Source: Maea johnstoni (taxonomy: Eukaryota > Annelida > Polychaeta > Spionida > Magelonidae). Taken from it: a DNA stretch of 64,000 nt. This document shows positions 1 through 12,297 of this stretch, one piece after another. The stretch lies in contig OZ012700.1 of the NCBI GenBank assembly GCA_963942565.1, forward strand, positions 3,774,817 to 3,838,816, in the 5' to 3' direction. The translations under genes were made by a program, and so were the position numbers. The notes under the pieces were generated by a model. The model made no database searches. It saw only the letters and a program-made list of their open reading frames with translations, and was not told the origin of the DNA. Within the stretch, counting starts at the first letter, position 1, and the number at the start of each line of letters is the position of its first letter.

Positions 1-240
1 AAAGCTATGTAGCTGCACGGCAGTAACTACACGGTAAAAAAGCGTCAAAAGCGGCACCAACAAAACCTGAGGTCCTCTTATATCAACATATCTCTAAGGT
101 TTATGACGAACTGCGTAGATTTATTGAAAGCTATGTAGCTGAATGGCAGTAACTGTGATATGAAAACTTTAAAAGCGACACCAACAAAGCGTGAGGTCCC
201 CTAATATCAACATATATCCAATACCCTCCAGGAACACTAT
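1..240 (+). repeat. 126-bp tandem duplication
   Basis: AAAGCTATGTAGCTG occurs at 1 and at 127, and GCACCAACAAA and ATATCAACATAT follow in the same order in both copies. The first copy may continue from outside the window. Confidence 0.8.
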
Positions 241-1265
241 AAATAACTCAACGCAACAAGATCAGAGTACAATAACCCCTAACACATACACATGCCTTTC
301 AGGACATTTTCATCCTTCATACGACCTTGGGTTTTCAACGAGCCATTGTTAAAAAGGCGCCATGGTTCTCTATACCCCTTCAGTGTTGATGTGACATCCC
401 TCTGAGTTGGCAAGGTGGCCGGGAATGAAGTAAACACCCCTCTAGTACTGGGACCCGCTGCTGTGTTCAAGGAAAACCCCTTGCAGCGTCTACTCTAAAA
501 CACTGCTTCTATCATGGCTTCTGACGCATGGGGCAAAGAAAATAGTTCCTGGATATAGTGGAAACACACCCTCCTAGTTCCATTGAATTACAGGAAGCCC
601 TGTGTAAATTCTGCCCACATTGACCCATACATTCCCATAGGCCGTAGGGTCAAAAACCGCCTATTGTGGTGATATCTAACATAAGAAATTATCAATCAGT
701 AAATATTTGAAGGAGAAATGTTGATCTTAATCCAACACATAACTCTCCTTCATATATTTTGTGAATTTGTGATTAATTTGTACAGTCATTTTCAGAAAGA
801 TCAAAGATCCAGACAACACTTGTCAAGATCTCCAGGCATGAAAAGGTTAACCCATACATACACTGTGTTCCTGTGGAAATATTGGTCTACATGTCTGGAC
901 CTTCTTGATTGTAATTTGGAAATATAGCATATTTTGGAGTGATATTTGAAGGCTGATTGTTATTTGTTTATTAATTAACTTTTCTCCCTTAAATATTTAC
1001 CAAAGGCTGCTTTTGTTAGAGGGACATCAACATAATTGCCAGGCCTGTTTTTCTCCTGGCTGCTTTAAGCTTTCAAGAAAGGCTTAAAAGTGGACTTTTT
1101 TCATCTAGGGTTGAATGACCATGTCATGGTGAGCTAGCATGACCCAATTTCAGAGTTTTTTTCATGAATAAAGAACAAGTATTCAGAGGCTATTCCAATC
1201 TTGAAGTCAGGGTGAGAAAATTCAAATCATCAACTTTAAATTTAAAATAAAGACAATTTACTAAT
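241..1265. other. No gene seen; one partial TTAA element
   Basis: Only short chance frames. 665-850 is a partial family B TTAA element. The rest is unclassified. Confidence 0.6.
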
Positions 1266-1400
1266 ACCAGGGCTCCAAATTAAGTTTTTTCCAAGGAGCC
1301 TAATTGCATATTCAAAGCTAGTTAAAGGTGTTTTTATATAGAAACCAGTACATCTTTGGGCTCCCTGGCAAAATTTGAGGGAGCCACATTGGAATGATAT
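1266..1400 (+). mobile_element. hAT-like miniature element, CAGGGCTCAAAATTAA family, truncated
   Basis: CCAGGGCTCCAAATTAAG, AGAAACCAGTACATCTTTGG and GGGAGCCACATTGGAA match the copy at 38535-38709. The right end is missing. Confidence 0.6.
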
Positions 1401-1741
1401 CATTCTGCTACCAATACCTCAAATTGAAGGTGGGACCACAGTCCTATTCCTGAGCTGGGTAACAAGGGTTAATCCTGACCTTTCATGAATTGTGCTGATT
1501 GGGCCTTACAAATACATATAACAATATTTCTTCAAAGGATATTTCTGGGTGTGGCTTGGCAACTAAGACATCCAGCCAGGTTTTCTCAAAGGAGCTTCCT
1601 TAAACATGGTGAATCAACATGTAACGAATACAAAGTTCAGTGACTGAAAACAGGAAATAGTAGCTTTTCATACTTCAAGCATTTAATTTCTCACGGTGAG
1701 AGGAGTGCTGACCTATGAAAAGAATAACAAACTCCATCATG

Positions 1742-1768
1742 CTCTCTCTCTCTCTGACTCTCTCTCTC

Positions 1769-1851
<83 letters not shown>
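1742..1851 (+). repeat. (CT)n microsatellite with CTGACT interruptions
   Basis: About 110 bp of CT dinucleotides, two early CTGACT breaks. It produces meaningless Ser/Leu and Arg/Glu frames. Confidence 0.98.
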
Positions 1852-1854
<3 letters not shown>

Positions 1855-2469
1855 AATTCATACCTATATGTATTATCATCCCTTCTCCTCCAGTTCCTCA
1901 ATGAATACTCCGGTCTCCAAGTTTTCTTAATCAAGCCCCTATGGCCAGATGAGTGATAACTTATTCATTACCACTTAGAGCTCAGCAGGGTAATTTAATC
2001 ATCCCCAGACAGACAGATTGAGAGACACACACCAGTCAAATCCTCCAGGACCGTTATCATGGCTGCAGAATTCACTCATCAAAATAATACTATTACAGCA
2101 AACAATATTATATGATAAAATGTGATGACATATCTGAAGGATGCTGTAGCAGACTAACCTATTCATGCCTGGGTCCCTCATGGCATGATTTTTGTCTTGA
2201 CCTACAAGGCTTTTAGAAACGCCTTTCGAAATAAACCATTTATTTACCAACGATTTGAAATAAATTTGTCACGTAGGTTTTGATCATTATTTATTGTTCA
2301 AATATTTTCTGAAAATGGTCTGGTCAAATAATATTTGAGTGTAATAGTCAGGCCATAGTGACGCGGATGATGGTGATAGATACAAATTCCAATATCAAAA
2401 GGAAAAGCAGCAGGAAAATGCTTCTAGAGACATCAGTTATGTTCCAATATGCTTCATCTTATGCATTAA

Positions 2470-2925
2470 TCATTGATATCATGGTTATCATCATCACCAT
2501 GATGATTATGATGATGATGGTGGTTGTGATGGTGATGATGATGATGATTATGATGATCAGGATGATGATGGTGATGGTGTTGGTGGTTGTGATGACAATG
2601 ATGATAAGATGAAGATGATGATGATGATAATGGTGGTGGTGATGATGATGGAGATAATATAAAGATTGGTGATAAAGGGGGGGATATGCATGGACAACAA
2701 TAATGTTGTGTAGGTGGAGATGATGATGGAGATAAGATAAAGATTGGTGATAAAATGATGGTGGTGTTGGTGGTTGTGATGACAATGATAAAGATGATGA
2801 TGATGATGATGATGCTACGTATGAATGATGATGATAGTGGTGGTGGTGATGATGATGGAGATAAGATAGAGATTGGTGATAAAGGGTGAAGGCTTAATAT
2901 GCATGAACATCAATAATGTTGTGAG
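2470..2925 (+). repeat. GAT-rich compound repeat with duplicated blocks
   Basis: GATGATGGT and GATGATGAT runs alternate with a unique-looking block (GGAGATAATATAAAGATTGG to AACAATAATGTTGTG) that recurs about 205 bp later with changes (to ATCAATAATGTTGTG, 2925) and once in part at 2728-2758. Confidence 0.9.
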
Positions 2926-3508
2926 CAAGGCGCCTGGGGTTAAACCAATGCGCTCTATCTTCCCTGTTAATCATTATCATCCAGCATCCAATATTCTCAG
3001 CGTATGATTTATAAGTAGCCCTTCCCCCGGCATTATGTACACGAGCGATGCCTTCTCCCGGACTACCATACATAAGCCTCTTAGCTCCCCGGATATTAGA
3101 AATATTGATATTTGCAAACACGGGATAATAGAATTAGAAGCCAAAGCTTCTTTTACCATGATTAATCAATATGTGTACTCATAAGTAATGACCCATATTG
3201 CCCATGGTCTATACAACCACTTTCTGAATATCTAGAGGCCTGCCAATTCATGTTCTCTATAAATTAGATAATAATATTGTAAAAGGAGGCTAATTAACTA
3301 ATAGGCACGGGCTGTCCCAAAAAACATTGAAAAAATCAGTAATCTCTAATCCATTTACGTTTATACTTAAAGGTCTGCATGCCACACAATGTTGGTTGAG
3401 CCCTGATAATTATCACTTCTCCTTCAGATGTTCTTTTGAAAATGTGGTATGCTTGAACGACAAATGACTGTACATACTACATACACAAGCCTGCACTAGA
3501 GACATAAC

Positions 3509-3821
3509 CAGGACCTGTCCAGCTTGTCTTTTGAACAGGCAGTTGAAATCCTGAATAACTCCTTTTTGGACGGGCAAAAATTCCTATGAAAAATTTTCAA
3601 TTTTGACTTTTTGGGGGAAATGACCAAATTGTTTCTTAACAAACCATATTCTAGGACATGGATGCAGTGCAAATTGCCATTTTTAACACAATAGGCATTA
3701 TAGGGTATCATATCTAGTTGGTATAAAGATTCAAAGTAGCTCATTATCTAAATCTGGATGGGCAGAACTTTTGGAATTGCTGTTTTGGACAGTCATTTTT
3801 AAAATCCTTGCCAAGACCCTG
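3509..3821 (-). mobile_element. hAT-like element, GACCTGTCC family
   Basis: The start CAGGACCTGTCCAGC and the end CTTGCCAAGACCCTG are weakly inverted. The body carries GGACAGGC/GCCTGTCC modules. Related copies are at 10240-10500, 29321-29690 and 34900-35130, with a stub at 39497-39535. No clean target duplication is seen for this copy. Confidence 0.55.
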
Positions 3822-4070
3822 TGTGAGGGTTTAAATCTGTGCAATACCTGTGCTCCAGATACCTGTGCTTGGAAGGGAAGGGCTTATCCCATAGATCCAC
3901 GGATGCCTAATTGAAGAGACAACCACTATTGTGAGCCTATGCACACACATCATGCCTTATTTGTAGCTTTAGAAGTGAGTGGGTCAAGCATGAATGATGC
4001 CCTGCCTGGCTTGACTGATACCTGGCACACCACAGCTATGTGTACATGGGTTACACCACCGCAATACATA

Positions 4071-4800
4071 AACCCTTTCATGCCCAACAGTCCCTTCTGG
4101 ATGTATTATCAAGATGAACTTATTGTAATACACAAGCAAAATGTTAACCCTTTCATGCCCAGAAGTCCCTTCTGGATGTATTATCTGGATGCTATATAAT
4201 AGAGCTGCACTCACGGAGGGAGATCAACTCATGAGCTCACCACCCGTTTGACTCGTGAGCTCATGAGCTCACGGACGTTCTGATTTTCCAAAAAGATATT
4301 CATTTTCCAGCCCAGCTATTAAGAAATGAATATTTATTGGCCGACATTTATTAACATTGCCATGTTTATTTAATTTCAAAACGTGCTGACGAGGTACAAA
4401 GGTCAGTTTAACACTCAACACTGCTTAAAAGTATACATTGGAGACTGTAGAAAAGACATGACAGCGATAAGCAGTTATGTATGTTGATAATGTGTGTTAT
4501 GTGCCCTGTGTTACGTTTGTGTTCCCAACATCGACGAGCTCACGATTTGAACATTTCAGCTCGAGCTCGGCGAGTTTGCTCAAGGGCTCGAGCCACTCGA
4601 GTTTGTGAGTGGTGAGTGCAGCTCTACTATATAATACAAAAGCAAAATGTTAACCCTTTCATGCCAATGAGTCCTTTCAAGATGTATTTGCAAAATGTTA
4701 ACCATTTCATGCCCACATCCCTTACAGATATATTGTCTAGATGTTATAAATACACAGGCAAATGTTAAACCTTTCATGCCCGAGTCCCTTCCGAAAATAT
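4071..4800 (+). repeat. ~70-bp tandem array of AACCCTTTCATGCCC units, split by an hAT element
   Basis: Unit starts are at 4071, 4146, 4652, 4700 and 4767. The 506-bp gap between the second and third is 71 bp once the hAT element and one target copy (435 bp) are subtracted. Confidence 0.85.
4200..4626. mobile_element. hAT-type miniature element with perfect 8-bp target duplication
   Basis: The inverted ends are TAGAGCTGCACTCAC and its complement, flanked by CTATATAA on both sides (4192-4199 and 4627-4634). An 8-bp duplication and a TAG-type end are the hAT hallmark. The 427-bp body has no reading frame. Both subterminal regions are crowded with GAGCTC/CTCATGAGCTCAC motifs. The element sits inside one unit of the tandem array 4071-4800; removing it restores the ~72-bp unit spacing. 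Confidence 0.85.
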
Positions 4801-4902
4801 TATCCTGGGCCCTTATAAAGATATTTATTTTGGCCCTTAACCCTTCAAATGCTGAGGCTACTTTCGTTCAACACATGAGGATGCAAAGATTTTTGAAAAA
4901 CA

Positions 4903-5102
4903 NNNNNNNNNNNNNNNNNNNNNNNNNNNNNNNNNNNNNNNNNNNNNNNNNNNNNNNNNNNNNNNNNNNNNNNNNNNNNNNNNNNNNNNNNNNNNNNNNN
5001 NNNNNNNNNNNNNNNNNNNNNNNNNNNNNNNNNNNNNNNNNNNNNNNNNNNNNNNNNNNNNNNNNNNNNNNNNNNNNNNNNNNNNNNNNNNNNNNNNNNN
5101 NN
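4903..5102. other. Assembly gap (200 N)
   Basis: 200 undetermined bases, next to a (GA)n microsatellite that probably caused the break. Confidence 0.99.

Positions 5103-5163
<61 letters not shown>
5103..5163 (+). repeat. (GA)n microsatellite
   Basis: GA dinucleotides directly after the gap; the true length is unknown. Imperfect GA continues to about 5184. Confidence 0.97.
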
Positions 5164-5170
<7 letters not shown>

Positions 5171-5639
5171 AACAGCGAGAGAGATTTACCAATGCACACA
5201 CAGAAAGACAATAACAGACAGACATAAATTGTAAGGGACGGCAACAAAGACTAGCTTCTTTGCAATGGGTGTGTTCCCAAGATAAGACGCTTTGAAAAAG
5301 CTACTCCAAACACACACAGGAAACTTCAGCTACAAGACAAATAGTCCCTGTGACAAATTGTAGGTAACTCTACACAGGCATCTATATCAACAGTGGCTGT
5401 ATCCATGCCTGAGAAAACTGCCTTCAGAACAGAGAAAGAAAGAAAGCTGTAGCTATCCTGGGTGATTCATACCAGGTCTCCTCCATACTGTACAAACAGA
5501 GCCTCTCTGCAGCTGGGATGCTGCACCCACACCATGGCACGCTCACGCTCATTCCTTGGAGATGAGCACGTATCGCTAGGAAACCACGGTGTGCATAGAG
5601 AACTGCATCAGTGGATGTAAACTGTGCTGAACCTGTTTC

Positions 5640-7240
5640 CTTTTGGCTGCTAAGATAGCTCTACACTAGATCATTTTTAAAGGCTTCTGTAGATATCTCT
5701 ACACTAGATCATTTTTAAAGGCTGGGTGAGGAGAGAATTTTGTTTTATGTGCCCTGCAGGGTCTTAGCCAGGATTCAGAAACTGGGTGCCCGAAATTGGC
5801 TGCTGTAAAATTTCTGCGCGTTGTGTTGTGTGCTCTGCTTCATTCGGCTTTATAGATAAATGTATCCCTACACTGCAGTGTTTTCGAAGGCTTGATTGAG
5901 GAGAGAATTTTGTGTTGTGTGTTCTCTTTTATTTGGCATCTATGGATACCTCTGTATTCCTATAGTTCTAAAGGCCAGGATGATGAGAGAATTGTGTGTA
6001 CTTGTGCCCTGTTTCATTTGGCTTCTATAGATATCTCTACACTATAGTATTTTTTAAGGCCTGGTGAGGAGAGAATGTTGTTTTCTGCACCCTGCATAGT
6101 CTTAGCCAGGATTTAGAAACTGAGTGCTGTTGTAAAATTTCTGGGCATCCCATTTTTCAAGGAGACCACAATATACTCATAATACGCACATGAACATGAA
6201 AGAAGGCATATCTGAGCAGGGTGTCCCAAGGGGTGATTATGTTTAAGGGTTTGGGTGTCCAAATGACACCCAAACATCCTGCTGGCTAAGACTCTGGCAC
6301 TGCCCTGTTTTATTTGGCTTCAATGGATATCTCGACACTATGTATTTTTAAAGGTTTGGGTGAGGAGATAATATTGTCTACTGGGTCCTGTTTTATTTGG
6401 CTTCGAAAGATATCCGTACACTACAGTATGTTATGTGCTCTGTTTCATTTGGATATCTCTACACTACAGTATTTTTTAAAGGCTGGGTGAGAGAATTCTG
6501 TGTTATGTGCCCTGTTTTATTTGACTTCTTTTAAAGATATCTCCACACTACAGCATTTTAAAGGCTGAGGTGAGGAGAGAATTTGTCTTGTGCCCTGTTT
6601 TATTTGGCATAGATATATAGTCCCTCTACACTATGTACACTATGTACAGTATTTCTCAAGATTTGGTTGAGGTGAGAATTTCGTGTTATGTGGCTGTTTT
6701 ATTTGGCTTGCTTGAAGGATGTTTCTAGACAACAAAACGTTATTTTTTAAAGGCTGGGATAAGAGGAGAATTTTGTGAACTGTGGCTGTTTTATTTGGCT
6801 TGCTTGAAGGATGTTTTTAGACAACAAAACATTATTTTTCAAAGGCCGGGATGAGGAGAGCATTTTGTGAACTGTGCCTGTTTTTTGGGGCTTGCTGAAG
6901 GGATATCTCTATTTAAACTAGACAACATTGTTTTTCAAAGGCCTGGCTAAGAAAATAATTTTGTGAACTGTGCCTGTTTTATTTGGCTTGCTTGGAGGAT
7001 TGAATATCTCTTTTAAACTAGACAGACAACATTATTTTTCAAAGGCAGGGATGAGGAGAGAATTATCTGAACTGCGCCTATTTTACTTGGCTTGCTTATT
7101 TGACATATCTACAGTACTCTGCAGTATCTTTAGAAGGCCAGGTGAGAGGAGAGTTTTGTGTACTAACCCTGTTCAATTTGCCTTGCTAAGGGGACTTCTC
7201 TAAAGTATTTCAATAGGCCATTTTGTGTACTGTGCCAGCT
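5640..7240 (+). repeat. Diverged tandem array, ~100-140 bp units
   Basis: The landmarks ATTTGGCTT, GATATCTCTACACTA, 'tttttaaaggc' and GAGGAGAGAATTTTGTG repeat some fourteen times with strong divergence. Two CAGGGTCTTAGCC-family copies are inserted (5757-5815 and 6095-6296). Confidence 0.8.
6095..6296 (+). mobile_element. CAGGGTCTTAGCC-family element inside the 5640-7240 array
   Basis: It starts CATAGTCTTAGCCAGG and ends GCTGGCTAAGACTCTG. The flanks GCACCCTG and GCACTGCC agree partly as an 8-bp duplication. The copy is inserted in the tandem array. A truncated copy of the same family (5757-5815) lies earlier in the array. Confidence 0.7.
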
Positions 7241-7409
7241 CTTATTATCTTGTTTTGATTGTACCACCATTTTGCGTTGTACGAATTGTTCGAAGTAATA
7301 CGGAAAATTAGTTCAATAATATCAGTAATATTGTCTGAAAATTGATTTGAATAACTACCTATTCCATTGCATGAAAATATTTCTTTGGTTTCTAAAGCAT
7401 TCTCCCCAC

Positions 7410-7605
7410 TTAACCCTTCCAATGTTAAGATTACTTTCGTCCAAAGGGCACAACGACCAAAAGATTTTCAAAGCCATCTAAACCCTATCATGTTGGTATT
7501 CATTGAATAACTCATGTAACTGAGTACTATCAGATGAGTACCTATGTGCAAGGGTCTCGGTCATTTTTCAGGTTTTTCGCATCATTTGGTATTGGCCAAA
7601 TTAGC
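7410..7605 (+). mobile_element. TTAA-bounded miniature element, family A, right end missing
   Basis: It starts TTAACCCTTCCAATGTTAAG and follows the family to TTGGCCAAATTAGCAGG, then stops short of the right terminus. Confidence 0.65.
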
Positions 7606-7808
7606 AGGAAACACACAAAAAAGTCTAGGCCTTGCGGTTGATATGAGTACAAGGTGTATGTTTCAGCTTGAGGGGGAGAAATTAGATCAGGAGGAACAGG
7701 GGCAGCTGATCGCTTGACAGGCTGTCTATAGAATTATTGGTCATCACTTCTTCTCTTCCCCCTGACGGTGGATGCCAGATATCAGGTTAGCAGCACCGGC
7801 CTTCAGGG

Positions 7809-7995
7809 GACAAGATCATCATCCTTACGTGCTACAAACAGCTTCTGGTACCAGGGAGATCTACACTAGTTACACTTGCAAGATCATCATCCTTCCTTGC
7901 TAAAAAACGCTCTTGGTACCAGGGAAATCTACACTACACTCTCAAGTCTCAAGATCATCATCCTTACAAGATCTTCATCCGTACATGCTACAGCA
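7809..7995 (+). repeat. ~70-bp tandem repeat, three copies
   Basis: AAGATCATCATCCTT occurs near 7812, 7880 and 7951, with TGGTACCAGGGA and ATCTACACTA between. Confidence 0.75.
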
Positions 7996-8570
7996 GGGTG
8001 CAACATAGGTTCCAAAACAATACTTGCCTAGCAGGGCAAGCAGCCCCTAAAGTTTACTTGCCACACTGGCACTTCACCTTACCCCGCCACTCTGTTAAAC
8101 AAAGGTGAATTATGTACATTGTGTGGGCTCTGCCCCATACAAATTACTTGCCAAGCAAGGCAAGTTAGGGTCTTGTTCTGCTTGCCTGATTGCCATTTTT
8201 GTCAAATTTACTTGCAACTTGCAAGGGGGCAAGTGGTTAGATTGCATGTTGTACAAATAGCTCCTCGTACCAGGACGATCAACCCTACATTTGAAATAAT
8301 CATTTTTACATGTTAAAGAGAAATTCTGGTGAGCACAGACTTAGCCAGAATTCTTACATGCTACATGGACCCTACTTGAGTTCAGAGGTTACTAATTTCT
8401 AACACTATGGGGCTGAAATACCCATTGAAGAAATTCCATTCCCAATGATCATTCTCCACGGTCATTAATTTGGAATCATTTGGAGGCTTATTCCAAGATG
8501 AAAATTTGATCCCCTTGTGTAAGAAATATCATTCTCTAGCACACGCGTTAAAGAACCTCTATATTGATGC
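7996..8570. other. No gene seen
   Basis: Contains ACTTGCC/GGCAAGT modules (8020-8240) in both orientations, perhaps a decayed inverted-repeat element, and CACTATGGGGCTGAAATACC (8402 onward), which recurs at 46490. Confidence 0.5.
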
Positions 8571-9890
8571 CAGTCTTACAGAAGAAGGCCTCAACATGTC
8601 TGCCATGTGCAGCACAGTGGCAGTACTACACTCAGCAGCATTGGAGACAACAGGCACAGTGGCACTATAGACTAGTAGCTACTAGTACTGCCATGGTCTA
8701 CAGAACCAGGGTCAATAGAAAAAGATCATTTTAAAATGTTCAATGTGGGCCCTACTTTGAGAGGTTACTTATATTGATGCCAGTCTTACAGAAGAAGGCC
8801 TCCACATGTCCGCCACAGTGGCAGTACCACACTCAGCAGCATTGGAGACTATAGGCACAGTGGCACTAGAGACTAGTAGCTACTAGTACTACCCTGGTCT
8901 ACAGAACCAGGGTCAATAGACAGATCATTTCAAAATGTTCAAGAGAAATTCTGGTTAGCATGGACTTAGCCAGGATCCTTACATGCTACATGGACCCTAC
9001 TTGAGTTGAGAGGTTACTAATATTGATGCTGGTGCCCCCAGAAGAAGGCCTGAACATGTCTGCCACAGTGGCAGCACAACACTCAGCAGAATTGGAGACT
9101 ACTGGCAGAGTGGCACTAGAGACTAGTAGCTACTAGTACTACCATGGTCTACAGAACCAGGGTCAATAGACAGATCATTTCAAAATGTTCAAGAGAAATT
9201 CTGGTGGGCACAGACTTAGGCAGGATCCTTAAATGCTACATGGACCCTACGTGAGTTGAGAGGTTACTTATATTGATGCCAGTCTTACAGAAGAAGGCCT
9301 GCTGAACATGCCTGCCACAGCACAGTGGCAGTACTACACTCACACCATTGGAGACTACAGGCACAGTGGCACCACTGGAGACTAGTAGCTACTAGTACTA
9401 CCATGGTCTACAGACCCAGGGTCAATAGAAAAAGATCATTTTAAAATGTTCAATGGGGGCCCTACTTTGAGAGGTTACTGATATTGATGCCAGTCTCACA
9501 GAAGAAGGCCTGAACATGTCTACCACTGTGGCAGTACTACACTCACAGCATTGGAGACTACAGGCACAGTGGCACTAGAGACTAGTAGCTACTAGTACTA
9601 CCATGGTCTACAGAACCAGGGTCAATAGAAAAAGATCATTTCAAAATGTTCAAGAGAAATTCTGGTGAGCATGGACTTAGCCAGGATCCTTACATGCTAC
9701 ATGGACCCTACGTGAGTTGAGAGGTTACTGATATTGATGCCAGTCTTACAAAAGAAGGCGAACATGTCTGCCACAGCACAGTGGCAGTACTACACTCAGC
9801 ATTGGAGACTAAAGGCACAGTGGCACTAGAGACTAGTAGTAGCTAGTAGTACTGCCATGGTCTACAGACCCAGGGTCAATAACACACCAG
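8571..9890 (+). repeat. Tandem array of two unit lengths (about 205 and 250 bp), six copies
   Basis: ATATTGATGC is at 8571, 8771, 9020, 9270, 9481 and 9731, giving spacings of 200, 249, 250, 211 and 250. Long units contain AGAGAAATTCTGGTGAGCAT then GGATCCTTACATGCTACATG; short units have ATG(T/G)GGGCCCTACTTTGAG in its place. All carry GACTAGTAGCTACTAGTACT, itself palindromic. Confidence 0.9.
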
Positions 9891-10047
9891 CAGCAGCCTA
9901 CTGACAGCTGCAAGCCATCACAGATTTTCTCCTCCTTCTCTATTTGTACAGACTGTAGGAGTATGTCCCTTTTCCCTACTGGAATCAATGGATGCAGGTA
10001 GAGACCGACTCAAAGGCTTGGTAGCTGCCAACTCCTATACAGGCACA

Positions 10048-10262
10048 CAGACAGGCAGGCTGGGTGGTTGTATGCAGAATTTGCATATACATGTAGTCCT
10101 AGCCAGCAAGCAGGGTCTTAGCAAGTATCTTAAAAATACCTGTCAAAAACAACAATTCCAAAATTCTCAGTGTGAGATTTATAAGTAGCCATTCCCCTGG
10201 CTGGGTGGTTGTATGCATAATTTGCATATATACATGTAGTCTTAGCCAGCAAGCAGTGTCTA
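10048..10262 (+). repeat. 150-bp tandem duplication
   Basis: GGGTGGTTGTATGCAGAATT at 10052 and GGGTGGTTGTATGCATAATT at 10203, each followed by ATACATGTAGTC and AGCCAGCAAGCAG. Confidence 0.8.
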
Positions 10263-10505
10263 AGACAGGATTTTAAAAATACCTGTCCAAAACAGCAATT
10301 CAATAATTTTTAGACCGTCCATATTTAGCTACTTATTTACACCTTACCTATGTCATAGAAGATGGTTTGTTCGGAAAATATCTGGTTGTTAACCCATGAG
10401 ATTCAGAATTGGAATTTCTTCTTACAATTTTTTTGCCTGTCCAAAAAAGAGGATTTCTGTAAAAGCCTGTCCAAAAGACAGACTTGATGGGTCCTTGCTA
10501 ATTCT
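10240..10505 (+). mobile_element. hAT-like element, GACCTGTCC family
   Basis: It begins near AAGCAGTGTCTAAGACAGG and ends AGACAGACTTGATGGGTCC. It contains TTAAAAATACCTGTCCAAAA and the GTCATAGAAGATGGTTTG interior shared with the copies at 29321 and 34900. Confidence 0.55.
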
Positions 10506-10574
10506 CTCCCCGCGATGAGTCTGGCCATCATTTTGACACCCGAACCCTCAAAAATCTCCCAGCAATGCAAGCAG

Positions 10575-10760
10575 TTAATCCTTCCAATACTGAGGCTACT
10601 TTTGTCCAAAACACAAGAATACAAATATTTTTGATAAACATCTCAAACCTGTCATGTTGGTATTCATTGGATAGCTCTCGCGGGGTACTCTCAGAAGGGT
10701 ACCCACATACCAGGGTTTAGGTTTTTAGGGTTTAGCCACAGTCAGCAGCATAAGGGTTAA
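10575..10760 (+). mobile_element. TTAA-bounded miniature element, family A
   Basis: It runs from TTAATCCTTCCAATACTGAG to CAGCAGCATAAGGGTTAA with a small internal deletion near the right end. Confidence 0.72.
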
Positions 10761-11242
10761 AGGCAACAAGCCAATGAGTAGCCAATGATCTACCAGGATA
10801 CCAGCTATGAATAGCCCAGAATCATTTTACAGTGTAAATAGGCAAAATTTTCACTGATTTCACGCTCTGAAGAATCATTACTCCTGTTTGTTGATTTCAG
10901 ATGCGAGCCAATAAATGCAGCCAGCACAGATTTTCCTCAAGGTCCTCTATTTGTGGAGTACGTCCCTTGCTACCAGGAATCAATGCATGCAGTTACACAC
11001 TGGTGGCTCAAAGGCTTGCTAGTTGGTAGCTGCCATTGTACAGACAGACAGGGAGCATAGACATAGCCAGCAAGGCATCTGGGTGTCATTTGGACACCCA
11101 AACCCTCAAAAAGTATTTATCACCCCTAACGACACCCAATTTTTGGTGACAGACTATTTACTCACAATTGGCAAAGTAAATTGTGGGACTTCCTTTTATC
11201 AAGGGAGACTAATCAAAATGGTTGTGGACCCAATAAGGGCCT

Positions 11243-11375
11243 ACTTGATGGCAGAGTGGTCTAAGGTGTTGCCACTGACTGCCTGTTGTCTCTTATCACA
11301 GCCTGGGTTTGAATCCCAGCCTGGAGCTAGTGAGAAACTTGCCAGTGACTTGGTGTAAGGCAGTGATTTCAAAAC
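11243..11375 (+). mobile_element. tRNA-derived SINE
   Basis: The head is tRNA-like, with A box TGGCAGAGTGGTCTAAGG and B box GGTTTGAATCC about 47 nt apart, followed by a non-tRNA body (GAAACTTGCCAGTGACTTGG, GGCAGTGATTTCAAAACA). The long gap between boxes recalls a Leu/Ser-type tRNA. Several related copies lie in the window. Confidence 0.75.
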
Positions 11376-12017
11376 AATGGCTAAGGCCTAAAAAGAAGAA
11401 ATTGTTTGTTTCCTGTAACGGTACGAAAAAAATTGGGTAGGTAGGTCGGTAAAAAACTTTTTTTTGAATTCTTTTTTAGGTCAAAAATGTGTGTTTTATG
11501 CATGTTTTACATTGATTGGGAGTTGGGAGGGCCAAAAAAACTTTAGGGTGGGGATTTTTTTAGGCCTAACTACTAGGCTTGACTGATCCTTAGCAGTAAT
11601 ATCTAATAGGCAGACACAGTTGACCCAGTTGTACATTTAAAGCTAATGCTAACACGTTCACCAAATATCGACCAGCGTAACACCATTAAATCCTTTACCT
11701 ACACTCCAGTCACGCATGACTGGCCCAGGATATATTCACAGAGGGAGAAAAAAGACATCCCGCACAGCAATATTGTTCTTACCCAACAATAACTTCCTGT
11801 GATTGCTTAACGAGGTATGATTTTCTTCACACCACTGAACCGGTGTCTTATATTGAATAACAACGCAGCGTGAAACAAAGGACTACTTTGTTGGAGAACC
11901 TTGCTATTGCAGAGACAATGAAAAGAATAGATCACCTCCATGTCCTAACCTTTAGTTTAATCTTAGGGCTAGAAACTCATTATGTGCGCATGTTAAATTA
12001 TGTATAAAAACATATAC

Positions 12018-12145
12018 CAGGGTCTTTGCCTGGATTTAGAAATTACGTACACAAAATTGGCAATTATAAATTCTTCTAAGGGTGTCCTACGTTTTCAAGG
12101 GAGACCTCAATATATACTCAGATTACAACAATAAATATGTATCCA
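12018..12145 (+). mobile_element. CAGGGTCTTAGCC-family element, 3'-truncated
   Basis: It begins CAGGGTCTTTGCCTGG and continues through the GGCAATTATAAATTC and GGGAGACCTCAATATATACT landmarks, then fades near 12145. Confidence 0.6.
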
Positions 12146-12297
12146 CTCCTTATACTATGTCACCTTAGGTTGGGCTTAGATTAATTGCTTCCTCTTTAAA
12201 ATATCTTTGGTTTGAACAATATCCCAAAAATCGTGCAGCATTTTTGGGTCATTATTGGGCTCCTAAATAGGACCAATATTGGTTATTGCCCTGCGGC

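Noticed and set aside
1691-1934. Arg-Glu and Ser-Leu frames, as at 4695-5247 and 15721-16035
   Set aside because: They are products of CT/GA microsatellites (and of the N gap at 4903-5102).
11243-11330. A functional tRNA gene
   Set aside because: A and B boxes are present but the arms do not pair as a full cloverleaf, and the same head recurs with a common non-tRNA body, as in a SINE.
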